Below are positions 1 through 13,777 of a stretch of 64,000 bases of DNA, piece by piece. The position numbers and the translations under genes are program-made. Source of the stretch: Aurantimonas sp. Leaf443 (lineage in GTDB: Bacteria > Pseudomonadota > Alphaproteobacteria > Rhizobiales > Rhizobiaceae); the NCBI RefSeq assembly GCF_001425575.1, contig NZ_LMRD01000008.1, positions 408,081 to 472,080 of the forward strand. Direction: 5' to 3'. Under the pieces are notes generated by a model. It saw only the letters and a list, made by a program, of their open reading frames with translations, searched no databases and had not been told where the DNA came from. Position 1 is the stretch's first letter; every line of letters starts with the position of its first letter.

Positions 1-410
1 CCCGAGGAAGTTGAGAAGCCCTTCGGCGACGAGCACCGTGCCGAGCGTGATCGGCAGGACGAGAAGGATCGTCAGGAGCTTCTGGCGCCGCATCAGCCGC
101 ACCCGGAAGGCGATCGGCACGGCGAGCGCGAGGTTCAGGATCGTCACCGGCAGGGCGAGCCAGAGCGTGGCGCCGATCGTGTCGTAGAGGAACGGGTCGG
201 AGAAGAAGCGCCGGTAGTTCTCGTACCAGGCTCCCGTCTCGGGCGTGATCGAATCCACCAGCCCGTAGAGGAACGGATAGACGAAGAGCGCCAGGATCGA
301 GAGGAGGCCGGGCAGGACGAGGAGCGTCGTGGCGTCGAAGCCCTTGGCGGCGAGGCGCGTGCGCAGCGAGCTGCGCGGCTCGGCGCGGGCGGCGGAGAGC
401 GTCGCCCCGC

Positions 411-414
<4 letters not shown>
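1..414 (-). CDS. ABC transporter inner-membrane permease, PotB-like, partial
   Basis: First 138 codons of a binding-protein-dependent permease; the 3' part lies beyond the left edge. The start at 414 overlaps the stop of the upstream ATPase gene in an ATGA arrangement. After a charged N-terminus comes a hydrophobic segment (about residues 29-48), then a periplasmic loop, and two more hydrophobic stretches from about residue 82 on. This matches the first permease of spermidine/iron/phosphonate-type ABC systems. With the ATPase at 411-1523 and binding protein at 1682-2860 it forms an importer adjoining uxaC, so a uronate or uronate-containing oligomer is the inferred substrate. A second permease is expected beyond the window. 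Confidence 0.85.
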
Positions 415-1523
<1,109 letters not shown>

Positions 1524-1614
1524 CGCGAAGGGCTCCGAAACGGCTCGAAAGGGAAACAGGGCGCCGGCTTGGCGCGGGCGCATCGTGCGGCGGCGGGGGG
1601 CCCCGCGGCCGGTG

Positions 1615-1638
1615 CCGCGCGCCGATGCGGGCGCGCGG
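1615..1638. terminator. Hairpin between binding-protein gene and ATPase gene
   Basis: Perfect 8-base inverted repeat CCGCGCGC / GCGCGCGG with an 8-base spacer, in the 158-base gap between the binding-protein stop (1682) and the ATPase start (1523). No U-tract follows. A stem here could protect or partly terminate the message so that the binding protein is made in excess. That role is inferred. Confidence 0.4.
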
Positions 1639-1681
1639 CGAAGGGCGGCGGGCGGCGGGGGCCGCCCGCGCACCCTCGTCG

Positions 1682-2860
1682 TCAGCTCTTCTTCGCGCCG
1701 ATCCGCTCGTCCCAGATGCGGAAGGCGGCGACGATCTTGTCGGCGTCGAGCGGGGTTTCCAGCGGGTTCTCGGCGATCCACGTGTCGTATTCGGGACGGC
1801 CGAATTCCTTGATCGCGTCCTGGCTCTCCTGCGGCGCCATGGAGAGGGGCACGTCCTTCACCGCCGGGCCGGGGTAGAAATAGCCCTGGTCGTAGGCATA
1901 GGCCTGGCTTTCCGGCGTCAGCATGAAGTTCATGAGGTCGAGGAGGACGGCGAGCTTCTCGTCGGAGACGCCCTTGGGCACGACCATGTAATGGGCGTCC
2001 GTCACCCAGTGGAAGCCGGCGAGCGTGCCGACCTTGGCCTCCGCCGGCACGACGCCGAGGACGCGCGGGTTGATGTCCCAGCCGGTGGTGGAGACGACGA
2101 TGTCGCGCGTGCCCTCGCCGAGCTCGCGCATGGTCTGCGTGGTGCCCGAGGCGTAGTATTCGATGTTCTGGCCGAGCTCTTCGAGATAGGCCCAGGTCTT
2201 GTCCCAGCCCTTCTCCGGATCACGCGGATCGGCGTCCTTCAGGAGATAGGGCAGGCCCATCAGGAAGGTGCGGCCGGGGCCGGAATTGGAGGGCCGGGCG
2301 TAGATGAACTTGTTCGGGTTGGCCTTGGTATAGGCGAGAAGTTCCTCGGCCGAGGTCGGCGGCGTCGGCACGCGATCGGGCATGTATTCGATCAGCGGGC
2401 CGGACGGGTAGTAGGAGACGACGACGCCCCGGTCCTTGGCCATGGCCTGCATCTTGAAGGCCTGGGGGATGAGGACGCTCTCGAGGTTCGGCAGGTCCGC
2501 CTTGTAGGGCGCAAGGTCCGTCCACAGGTCCTGGTCGAGGCCGGCCGAAAGCGCGTCCGTGCCGGTGAGGACGAGGTCGATGTCGAGGCGGCCGGCATTC
2601 TGCTGGGCCTTCAGCTTGGCCGGCAGCTCGGGCGCCGGCGCCTTGGTGAAGGCGATGCGGCTCGCCCATTCGGGCTTCATCTCGGTGTAGCGCTGCATGG
2701 CGGCCTGCGTCAGCGCGAGATTGCCGGCGACGTCGACGACGGTGATCGTGACGGGGCTGGAGGGCTTGGCGAGCGCGGCGAAGGCCTTGCCGCCGAAGAG
2801 CGTCGCGCCGGCAAGGCCCGCGGCGGCGCTCGTCATCAGACGTCTGCGGGTGATGTCCAT
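1682..2860 (-). CDS. ABC transporter substrate-binding protein with Tat signal
   Basis: Protein of 392 residues, periplasmic. The N-terminus TRRRLMTSAAAG followed by a hydrophobic stretch to GKAFA is a twin-arginine signal, implying export in folded form. The rest has the composition of a family 1 or PotD/Fbp-like solute-binding protein, with VTITVVDVAGNLALTQAA starting the first lobe and GTDALSAGLDQ nearby. The start has a strong ribosome site (GGGAGGA, 8 bases upstream). It lies 97 bases downstream of uxaC on the same strand and ahead of its ATPase, so it is probably co-transcribed with uronate catabolism. The ligand cannot be read from sequence; hexuronate is a contextual guess. Confidence 0.85.
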   Translation of the reverse strand: MDITRRRLMTSAAAGLAGATLFGGKAFAALAKPSSPVTITVVDVAGNLALTQAAMQRYTEMKPEWASRIAFTKAPAPELPAKLKAQQNAGRLDIDLVLTGTDALSAGLDQDLWTDLAPYKADLPNLESVLIPQAFKMQAMAKDRGVVVSYYPSGPLIEYMPDRVPTPPTSAEELLAYTKANPNKFIYARPSNSGPGRTFLMGLPYLLKDADPRDPEKGWDKTWAYLEELGQNIEYYASGTTQTMRELGEGTRDIVVSTTGWDINPRVLGVVPAEAKVGTLAGFHWVTDAHYMVVPKGVSDEKLAVLLDLMNFMLTPESQAYAYDQGYFYPGPAVKDVPLSMAPQESQDAIKEFGRPEYDTWIAENPLETPLDADKIVAAFRIWDERIGAKKS

Positions 2861-2957
2861 GGTCGTTCCTCCCGGATGGGGCCCTCGAGCGCGGTCTCCC
2901 GTCCGCGGGCCGGTTGATGGGTCGCCGGAGCGCGCCTTCGCGCGGCCCGACCGGTCG

Positions 2958-4358
2958 TCAGAGCCGGTACGCCGCCTTGGCGAGCCGGTAGGTGAGATCC
3001 AGCGCCACCTCGTGCGCCTCGTCCTCGTCGAGCCGCCCGTCGCAGACGAGGCGGGCGAGATGGGCGCAGTCCACCCGGCGCGCGACGTCGTGGCGGGCGG
3101 GGATGGACAGGAAGGCCCGCGTGTCGTCGTTGAAGCCGACCGTGTTGTAGAAACCGGCCGTCTCGGTCGTGGTCTCGCGGAAGCGGCGCATGCCCTCCGG
3201 GCTGTCGAAGAACCACCAGGCCGGGCCGAGCCGCAGGGCGGGATAGTGGCCGGCGAGCGGCGCGAGCTCGCGCGAATAGGCGGTCTCGTCCAGCGTGAAG
3301 AGGATGACGGTGAGCGAGGGCTCGTTGCCGACCGCGTCGAGAAGCGGCTTCAGCGCGCGCACGTAGTCGGTGCGGGTCGGAATGTCGGCGCCCTTGTCGA
3401 GGCCGAAGCGCTGGAACAGCGCGGCATTGTGGTTGCGCCAGGAGCCGGGATGGATCTGCATCACCAGCCCGTCCTCGAGGCTCATGCGCGCCATTTCGGT
3501 CAGCATCTGCGCGCGGAAGGCCTCGGCGTCGCGCCGATCGCCCCGTCCGGCGGCGAGGCGCTCGAACAGCGCCTCGGCCTCGGCGGCGGGACGGTCGGCG
3601 GTCGCCGCGGTCGGATGGCCGTGGTCGGTCGCGGTCGCGCCGCGCGCCTTGAAATAGGCCCGGCGCCGGCGATGCGCCTCGAGATAGCCGGCATAGGTCC
3701 GGTCCTGCCCCGTCATCTCCAGGAAGCGGTCCAGGGAGGCGGCGAAATCGGGCCGGTCGGCGTCGATCACCGCGTCCGGCCGGTAGCAGGGCAGGACGCG
3801 GCCGGCCCAGCCGGAGGCGCGGGTGCGCTCGTGGGCGGCCAGGTCGTCGATCGCCGCGTCCGTCGTGGAGATCGCCTCGATGCCGAAGCGCTCGTAGAGG
3901 GCCCGCGGGCGCATGTCGTCGGCGCGAAGGCGCTCGGAGATCGCGTCGTAGAGCGCGTCGGCATTGTCGGGCGACAGGCGCTCCTCGATGCCGAACACGG
4001 TCTCCAGCGAATGCTCGAACCAGAGGCGCGAGGGCGTGGCCCGGAAGAGCGCGTAATGGTCTGCGAAGAGGCGCCAGATCGCCCGCCCGTCGGTCTCCAC
4101 CGGCCCGCCGTCGACGCGCGGCACGCCGAGCCGCTCCAGCGGCACGCCCTGCGAGTAGAGCATGCGGAAGATGTAGTGGTCGGGCACGACGAAGAGCGCC
4201 GCCGGATCGCGGAACGGCGCGTTGTCGGCATACCAGAGCGGATCGGTATGGCCGTGCGGCGAGAGGATCGGCAGATCGGCGACGGCGTCGAGGAGACGGC
4301 GCGCGACGGCCCGTGCGTCGGGTTCGATCGGCAGGAGCCGGTCCCGGTTCAGCGCCAT
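2958..4358 (-). CDS. uxaC: Uronate isomerase (glucuronate/galacturonate isomerase)
   Basis: Protein of 466 residues, the usual length for UxaC. It interconverts D-glucuronate with D-fructuronate and D-galacturonate with D-tagaturonate in the cytoplasm. Recognisable features are the early metal-site segment LPILSPHGHTDP (HxH-type), the family's DHYIFRMLYSQG, FATPSRLWFEHSLE-like and IHPGSWRNHN blocks, and FNDDTRAFLSIPARHD with the basic C-terminus. An open frame extends 22 codons upstream, but ATG 4358 follows a good GGGAGGA site and starts at the family's normal N-terminus. It is divergent from the GntR regulator and uxuA across a short control region, so both arms probably respond to the same signal. 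Confidence 0.95.
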   Translation of the reverse strand: MALNRDRLLPIEPDARAVARRLLDAVADLPILSPHGHTDPLWYADNAPFRDPAALFVVPDHYIFRMLYSQGVPLERLGVPRVDGGPVETDGRAIWRLFADHYALFRATPSRLWFEHSLETVFGIEERLSPDNADALYDAISERLRADDMRPRALYERFGIEAISTTDAAIDDLAAHERTRASGWAGRVLPCYRPDAVIDADRPDFAASLDRFLEMTGQDRTYAGYLEAHRRRRAYFKARGATATDHGHPTAATADRPAAEAEALFERLAAGRGDRRDAEAFRAQMLTEMARMSLEDGLVMQIHPGSWRNHNAALFQRFGLDKGADIPTRTDYVRALKPLLDAVGNEPSLTVILFTLDETAYSRELAPLAGHYPALRLGPAWWFFDSPEGMRRFRETTTETAGFYNTVGFNDDTRAFLSIPARHDVARRVDCAHLARLVCDGRLDEDEAHEVALDLTYRLAKAAYRL

Positions 4359-4424
4359 CGCGTTTCGTCCTCCCTTGCCGCCGTCCGCCCTCCCCGGCGG
4401 TCCGCGCTTGGCATGACCTATCAA

Positions 4425-4436
4425 CTAATATACTAG
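4425..4436. promoter_or_regulatory. Candidate GntR operator in the uxaC/regulator intergenic region
   Basis: CTAATATACTAG, an imperfect palindrome (10 of 12 positions symmetric), in the only A/T-rich patch between the divergent uxaC and GntR genes. FadR-subfamily regulators of hexuronate genes bind short palindromes of this TAGTATACTA type. It lies 41 bases upstream of the preferred GntR start (4477), where autoregulation and control of uxaC would be expected. Confidence 0.5.
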
Positions 4437-4476
4437 GATGTCAATTGAGGGCGAACACGGCGAGGGAGCCAGGGCG

Positions 4477-5196
4477 ATGTCGGACGCGAAGGAGGCGGTG
4501 CTGCCGGCAGCGGCGCGCCGCAAGGCCGGCCCGGAGCGCCGCCGCCTCACCTCGGCGGGCCTCATCTACGAGACGCTCCTGTCCGAGATCGTCTCGCTCG
4601 AACTGCCGCCGGGCACGCCGCTGCAGGAGAAGATGCTGCTGGAGCGCTTCCAGGTGAGCCGCACGCCGGTGCGCGAGGCGCTGATCCGGCTGGCCGAGAT
4701 GGGGCTCGTCGACGTCTTCCCCCAGTCGGGCACCTTCGTCTCGCGCGTGCCCGTCAACGCCATTCCCGAGGCGGTCCTGGTGCGCAAGGCGCTGGAGGCG
4801 ATCACGGTGGAGGCGGCGGCGCGCTCGGGCGACCCGCGCTGCGGCCTGCGCCTCGACACGATCGTCCAGCGCCAGCGCATCGCCGCCGAGCACGGCGAGC
4901 TCGGCCTGTTCCACGAGGCAGACGAGGCCTTCCACGCCGAGATCGCGGCGATCGCCGGCCATCCCGGCATCTGGCGCCTCCTGATGCAGGTGAAGGTGCA
5001 GATCGACCGCGCGCGGCGCCTGACGCTGCCCGCCCTCGGGCGCATGCGGAGCGTGATGGCCGAGCACCAGGAGATCCGCGACGCCATCGTGCGCGGCGAC
5101 GCTGCGGCGGCGCGCGCCGCCATGGACCTGCATCTCGTCGCCGTGCTTCCCGACGTCGCGCAGCTGCGCGACCGCTTTCCCACCTATTTCGCCTGA
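4477..5196 (+). CDS. GntR-family (FadR/FCD subfamily) transcriptional regulator of uronate genes
   Basis: Protein of 239 residues from the ATG at 4477, which has GGGAG about 10 bases upstream. An ATG at 4438 in the same frame would add 13 residues but begins inside the operator region. The N-terminal winged helix-turn-helix includes GTPLQEKMLLERFQVSRTPV and REALIRLAEMGLVDVFPQSG. The rest is an all-helical FCD ligand domain with acidic and histidine residues spaced as in metal-binding members (EADEAFH, AEHQEI). It lies between divergent uxaC and co-directional uxuA, so it is most likely an ExuR/UxuR-like repressor relieved by a uronate pathway intermediate. Confidence 0.85.
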   Translation: MSDAKEAVLPAAARRKAGPERRRLTSAGLIYETLLSEIVSLELPPGTPLQEKMLLERFQVSRTPVREALIRLAEMGLVDVFPQSGTFVSRVPVNAIPEAVLVRKALEAITVEAAARSGDPRCGLRLDTIVQRQRIAAEHGELGLFHEADEAFHAEIAAIAGHPGIWRLLMQVKVQIDRARRLTLPALGRMRSVMAEHQEIRDAIVRGDAAAARAAMDLHLVAVLPDVAQLRDRFPTYFA

Positions 5197-5237
5197 CCGG
5201 CCGGGGCCGGTCGGCAGCTTTCAAACGGAGAAGACGC

Positions 5238-6440
5238 ATGCGGCAAGGCTGGCGCTGGTTCGGGCCGAAGGCACCGGTGACGCTCGACGAGGTGCGCCAG
5301 GTCGGCGCCACCGACGTCGTCTCGGCCCTCCACGAGGTGCCGATCGGCACGGTCTGGACGGCGCAGGCCATCGAGGAGCGGCGCGCCCTCATCGAGACGA
5401 CGCCGGCGGGGCGCGTGCCGCTCGTCTGGTCGGTGGTCGAGAGCATCCCGATCCCCGATGCGGTGAAGCGCACCGGCGGGGCGGCCAGGGCCGAGATCGA
5501 GGCCTGGATCGCGAGTCTCGAAAATGTCGGGCGGGCCGGCATCCCGATCGTCTGCTACAATTTCATGCCCGTCGTCGACTGGTGCCGCACCGAGCTCGAC
5601 TTCGTGACCGACACCGGCGCCACCGCCATGCGCTTCGACTTCACGACCTTCGCCGCCTTCGAGCTGCACATCCTGGAGCGCGTCGGCGCCGAGGCGGACT
5701 ATACGGACGACGAGCGCGAGGCCGCGCGCGCCGCCTTCGAGGCGATGGACGAGGCGGCGGTCGCCGACCTCACCCGCAACATCGCCAGCGCCCTGCCGGG
5801 CTCGACCACCGAGCCGATGACCATCCCCGCCTTCCGCGACAGGCTCGCCGCCTATCGCGACGTGGACGCGGCGCGGCTGCGCCGCCATCTCGTGGAGTTC
5901 CTGGAGGCCGTTACGCCTGCGGCCGAGGCCTTCGGCGTCAAGCTCACGCTCCATCCCGACGATCCGCCGCGCCCGCTCTTCGGCCTGCCGCGCATCGCCT
6001 CGACGGCGGACGACTACGCCGCGCTCTTCGAGGCGGTGCCCTCGCCCGCCAACGGCATGTGCTTCTGCACGGGGAGCCTCGGCGTGCGCGCCGACAACGA
6101 CCTGCCGGCCATGGCGCGCCGCTTCGCGTCCCGCATCCACTTCACCCATCTGCGCGCCACGCGGCGCGAGGCGGATCCGCGCAGCTTCCATGAATCGGCC
6201 CATCTCGACGGCGACGTCGACATGGTGGCGGTGCTGCGCGAACTGATGGCCGAGGACGCGCGGCGCGCGCCCGGCGCCTCGATCGTGATGCGCTCCGACC
6301 ACGGGCACCGCATGCTGGACGACCTCCACAAGGCGGTCACGCCCGGCTATCCCGCGATCGGGCGCATGCGCGGGCTCGCCGAACTGCGCGGCATCATGCG
6401 CGCGCTTTCCGCCGAGCCCGGCCTCTCGCGCCCGCATTGA
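5238..6440 (+). CDS. uxuA: Mannonate dehydratase
   Basis: Protein of 400 residues, family length. It dehydrates D-mannonate to 2-keto-3-deoxy-D-gluconate, using a divalent metal. The N-terminus MRQGWRWFGPKAPVTLDEVRQ and the blocks YNFMPVVDW, HPDDPP, FCTGSLG and a late DHGH are the family signature, with the His/Cys/Asp residues of the metal site in place. It follows the GntR gene by 41 bases and is probably co-transcribed with it. The reductase that makes mannonate (UxuB) and the KDG kinase and aldolase are not in the window, so the pathway is incomplete here. Confidence 0.95.
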   Translation: MRQGWRWFGPKAPVTLDEVRQVGATDVVSALHEVPIGTVWTAQAIEERRALIETTPAGRVPLVWSVVESIPIPDAVKRTGGAARAEIEAWIASLENVGRAGIPIVCYNFMPVVDWCRTELDFVTDTGATAMRFDFTTFAAFELHILERVGAEADYTDDEREAARAAFEAMDEAAVADLTRNIASALPGSTTEPMTIPAFRDRLAAYRDVDAARLRRHLVEFLEAVTPAAEAFGVKLTLHPDDPPRPLFGLPRIASTADDYAALFEAVPSPANGMCFCTGSLGVRADNDLPAMARRFASRIHFTHLRATRREADPRSFHESAHLDGDVDMVAVLRELMAEDARRAPGASIVMRSDHGHRMLDDLHKAVTPGYPAIGRMRGLAELRGIMRALSAEPGLSRPH

Positions 6441-6447
6441 GGCGGGT

Positions 6448-7350
6448 TCAGAGCGGCGCCGGCTCCGCCTCGGCGCCGCCCTCGATCTCGCGCACCAGCG
6501 CCGCGCAGGTCGCCTCGGCGCAGCGGCGGATGCGCTCCAGCCGGGCGTTGTCCTCGTGGATGACGAGCCAGAAGGTGCGCGTGAACTCGACCTTGTCGGG
6601 GATCACGCGCCGCAGTTCCGGGCGGCGGCGGGCGAGATAGTCCGGCAGCACGCAGAGCCCGGCCCCCTGCGCCGCCCATTCCAGCTGCACATGCGGGCTG
6701 GTGCTCGTCAGGCGCGGCACCAGCGTCGGGTCGATCTACGGGATGTAGTCGAGCTCGGGGCTGAAGATGAGGTCGGGCACGTAGCCGATGCCCCGGCAGC
6801 GCCGGAGGTCCGCCTTGTCGCGCACCGGATGGCGCTCGAGATAGGCGGGCGCGGCGTAGATATGCAGCTTGAAGTCGGCGATGCGGCGCACCGTCAGCCG
6901 GCCGCGCTCGGGCCGCTGCACGGCGATGGCGAAGTCCACCTCGCGCCGCGACAGGCTGAAGACGCGCGGCAGCGCCACGACCTGCACCTCGAGATCGGGA
7001 TTGGTGCGGCACAGCGCGAGCGTGCCCCGGCTGATGAGCTGGCTCGCCACCCCTTCCGGCGCGCCGATGCGGATCGAGCCCGAGAGCGTCTGCATGCGCG
7101 TCGTCACCGCGTCGGCGAGCCGCCCGACCGTGGCCTCCACCTCCTCGGCGAGCCCGAGGAGCCGCTGGCCCGTCTCGGTCAGGACGTAGCCGCGCGGCCC
7201 GCGATCGAAGAGCTTCACGCCGAGATCGCGCTCCAGCTGGGTGATGCGGCGCCCGACGGTGGCCTGATCGACGCCGAGCCTGAGGCCCGCCGCCGTCACC
7301 TGGCCGGCTCTGGCGGCGGCGAGGAAATGGCGAAGATCGTCCCACTGCAT
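6448..7350 (-). pseudogene. LysR-family regulator interrupted by an in-frame TAG
   Basis: Reading from ATG 7350 gives an N-terminal winged helix-turn-helix (MQWDDLRHFLAAARAGQVTAA, then GVDQATVGRRITQLERDLG) and the first half of the LysR effector domain. Residue 205 is a TAG at 6736-6738. The same frame continues immediately after it with a normal LysR C-terminus to a TGA at 6448-6450, for 300 residues in all. The stop lies in DYIP-stop-IDPTL, so a single G-to-T change of GAG to TAG explains it. The gene is divergent from the bkd operon and was presumably its regulator. A sequencing error cannot be excluded. If real, the product would be a 204-residue truncated protein. Confidence 0.8.
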
Positions 7351-7382
7351 CCCGGTCCCGCCCTCGTCTCTCGTCGCCATCC

Positions 7383-7394
7383 TGCAGATCTGCA
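7383..7394. promoter_or_regulatory. Palindrome upstream of the broken LysR gene
   Basis: Perfect 12-base palindrome TGCAGATCTGCA between the divergent LysR pseudogene and the acyl-CoA dehydrogenase gene, in a stretch with more A/T than its surroundings. LysR regulators bind interrupted dyads of T-N11-A type in such positions. This is a candidate site, not shown to be bound. Confidence 0.4.
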
Positions 7395-7482
7395 TTTCCG
7401 CATAGCATTTTTCCGGCTTTACTCCGGCAGCCCTGCATGATGGGCTGGGTCTCGCGCAGTTTTGGGAGAACCTGCCGCATGA

Positions 7483-9942
<2,460 letters not shown>

Positions 9943-9945
9943 ACC

Positions 9946-10956
9946 GTGAAGCGCACGATGATCGAGGCGATCCGCGACGCGATCGGCACCGCCATGGAGG
10001 CCGATCCGGCGGTCGTCGTCTTCGGGCAGGACGTCGGCTATTTCGGCGGCGTCTTCCGCTGCACGCAGGGGCTCCAGCAGCGCTTCGGCAAGAACCGCTG
10101 CTTCGACGCGCCGATCAGCGAGCTCGGCATCGTGGGGGCGGCCATCGGCATGGCGGCCTACGGGTTGCGCCCCTGCGTCGAGATCCAGTTCGCCGACTAC
10201 GTCTATCCCGCCTACGACCAGATCGTCTCGGAAGCGGCGCGCCTGCGCTACCGCTCCAACGGCGACTTCACCGCCCCGCTCGTCATCCGCATGCCGACCG
10301 GCGGGGGTATCTTCGGCGGGCAGACGCACAGCCAGAGCCCCGAGGCGCTCTTCACCCATGTCGCCGGGCTGAAGACGATCGTGCCCTCCAACCCCTACGA
10401 CGCCAAGGGCCTGATGATCGCCGCCATCGAGGACGACGACCCGGTGATCGTGCTGGAGCCCAAGCGCCTCTACAACGGCCCCTTCGACGGCCATCCCGAC
10501 CGGCCGGTGACGCCCTGGTCGAAACATCCCTTGGGCGAGGTGCCGGACGGGCACTACACCGTGCCGCTCGGCAAGGCCGCGATCCGGCGGGAGGGGGCGG
10601 CCGTGACGGTCCTCGCCTACGGCACGATGGTGCACACGGCCGAAGCGGCGGCGATCGAGACGGGGATCGACGCGGAGATCGTCGACCTGCGCTCGCTGGT
10701 GCCGCTCGATCTCGAGACGATCGTCGCCTCCGTCGAGAAGACCGGGCGCTGCGTCGTCGTGCACGAGGCGACGCTGACCTCGGGCTTCGGCGCCGAGCTC
10801 GCCGCGCTCGTGCAGGAGCATTGCTTCTTCCACCTGGAGGCGCCGGTGCGGCGCGTGACGGGCTGGGACACGCCCTACCCGCACGCCCAGGAATGGGACT
10901 ATTTCCCCGGCCCCGCCCGCCTCGGCCGCGTGCTGCGCGAAGCGCTGGAGGCCTGA
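9946..10956 (+). CDS. bkdA2: Branched-chain 2-oxoacid dehydrogenase E1 component, beta subunit
   Basis: Protein of 336 residues from GTG 9946; ATG 9958 is an in-frame alternative. It completes the E1 heterotetramer with BkdA1. The transketolase pyrimidine-binding region includes VVVFGQDVGYFGGVFRCTQG, DAPISELGIVGAAIGMAAYG and QFADYVYPAYDQIVSEAAR. The C-terminal transketolase domain includes LAYGTMVHTA and the conserved GWDTPYPHAQEWDYFP near the end. It sits between E1 alpha and E2, separated by 3 bases and 1 base. Confidence 0.95.
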   Translation: MKRTMIEAIRDAIGTAMEADPAVVVFGQDVGYFGGVFRCTQGLQQRFGKNRCFDAPISELGIVGAAIGMAAYGLRPCVEIQFADYVYPAYDQIVSEAARLRYRSNGDFTAPLVIRMPTGGGIFGGQTHSQSPEALFTHVAGLKTIVPSNPYDAKGLMIAAIEDDDPVIVLEPKRLYNGPFDGHPDRPVTPWSKHPLGEVPDGHYTVPLGKAAIRREGAAVTVLAYGTMVHTAEAAAIETGIDAEIVDLRSLVPLDLETIVASVEKTGRCVVVHEATLTSGFGAELAALVQEHCFFHLEAPVRRVTGWDTPYPHAQEWDYFPGPARLGRVLREALEA

Positions 10957-10957
10957 C

Positions 10958-12244
10958 ATGGCGCTGCGGATCGTCAAGCTGCCCGATATCGGCGAGGGCG
11001 TCGCGGAGGCCGAGATCGTGGAATGGCACGTGTCGGTGGGCGACACGGTCGGCGAGGACCAGATCCTCGCCGCCGTGATGACCGACAAGGCGACGGTCGA
11101 GATTCCGACGCCCTGCGCGGGCACGGTCGTGGCGCTCGGCGGGGCGGCCGGCGAGACGCTGGCGGTGGGCGGCGAACTGGTGCGCCTCGAGGTGGAGGGG
11201 ACCGACGCCGCCGCCCCGTCCGCCCCGTCCGCTCCGGCGGCTCCGACTGCGACGGACGGGGCGGTGCCGCCCTCCCCGTCTCCTGCGCCCCCGCATCGCG
11301 CGCCCGCCGCGCCCGCCGCTCCACGCCGGACGACGTCGCCCGCCTCGCCGGCGCCGCGCCTCGGGGCGCCGCGCGCGCCCGGCGAGAAGCCGCTGGCCTC
11401 GCCCGCGGTGCGCCTTCGCGCCCGCGAGGCCGGGGTCGATCTGAGGCAGGTGCGCGGCTCCGGGCCGGCCGGGCGCATCTCGCACGAGGATCTCGACCTC
11501 TTCCTGCGCGGCGGCCCGGCGCTCGCCCGGCCCGGCGCCCCGGTGCCGAACGAGGCGGTGGAGGAGATCGCCGTCACCGGCCTTCGCCGGCGCATCGCCG
11601 CCAACATGGCCGAGGCGACGCGCCGCGTCGCCCATTTCAGCTATGTCGAGGAGGTGGACGTCACCGCCCTCGAGGCCCTGCGCAAGGCGCTGAACGCCCG
11701 CGACCCCGCGCGCGGCCGTCTCACGCTCCTGCCCTTCCTGATGACGGCGATGGCGCGGGCCGTCGCCGACCATCCCCAGCTCAACGCCCATTACGACGAC
11801 GAGGCCAATGTCCTGCGCCGCTACGGCGCCGCCCATATCGGCGTCGCCACGCAGACGCCGGCCGGGCTGATGGTGCCGGTGGTGCGCCATGCCGAGGCGC
11901 GCGACCTGTGGGACCTCTCGGCCGAGATCGCCCGTCTGGCGCAGGCCGCGCGCGACGGGCTCGCCGCCGCCGCCGACCTGTCGGGCTCCACCATCACCCT
12001 GTCCAGCCTCGGCGCGCTCGGCGGCATCGTCTCGACGCCCGTCGTCAACCGGCCGGAGGTCGCCATCGTCGGCGTCAACCGCCAGGTCATGCGGCCCGTC
12101 TGGGACGGCGCCACCTTCGTGCCGCGCCTGACGATGAACCTCTCCTCCTCCTTCGACCACCGCATCGTCGACGGCGCCGACGCGGCTGGCTTCGTCCAGC
12201 GCATCAAGGGGCTCCTCGAGGAGCCCGCAACCCTGTTCGTCTGA
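10958..12244 (+). CDS. bkdB: Branched-chain 2-oxoacid dehydrogenase E2 (dihydrolipoyl acyltransferase)
   Basis: Protein of 428 residues in three parts. A lipoyl domain spans residues 1-78, with the lipoylated lysine expected at K44 in [12 protein letters not shown] long Ala/Pro-rich linker leads to the peripheral-subunit binding domain around residues 145-182 ([27 protein letters not shown]). The catalytic acyltransferase core fills the rest and ends with [14 protein letters not shown], which contains the active-site H401 and D405 of the HxxxDG motif. It transfers the branched acyl group to CoA and scaffolds E1 and E3. Confidence 0.95.
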   Translation: MALRIVKLPDIGEGVAEAEIVEWHVSVGDTVGEDQILAAVMTDKATVEIPTPCAGTVVALGGAAGETLAVGGELVRLEVEGTDAAAPSAPSAPAAPTATDGAVPPSPSPAPPHRAPAAPAAPRRTTSPASPAPRLGAPRAPGEKPLASPAVRLRAREAGVDLRQVRGSGPAGRISHEDLDLFLRGGPALARPGAPVPNEAVEEIAVTGLRRRIAANMAEATRRVAHFSYVEEVDVTALEALRKALNARDPARGRLTLLPFLMTAMARAVADHPQLNAHYDDEANVLRRYGAAHIGVATQTPAGLMVPVVRHAEARDLWDLSAEIARLAQAARDGLAAAADLSGSTITLSSLGALGGIVSTPVVNRPEVAIVGVNRQVMRPVWDGATFVPRLTMNLSSSFDHRIVDGADAAGFVQRIKGLLEEPATLFV

Positions 12245-12251
12245 GGCCGCC

Positions 12252-13643
<1,392 letters not shown>

Positions 13644-13777
13644 GCCGGGCGTCCTCGATCCGGGTCGGATCGGCCCGCCCGGGCATCGTCGGGAGAAACG
13701 GAACCAGGCTCCGCCCTCGCACCGGGCGGCAGGGTCCGGGACCGCGGGCGCGACGGATGCGCCCGTTCGCGGGTCGC

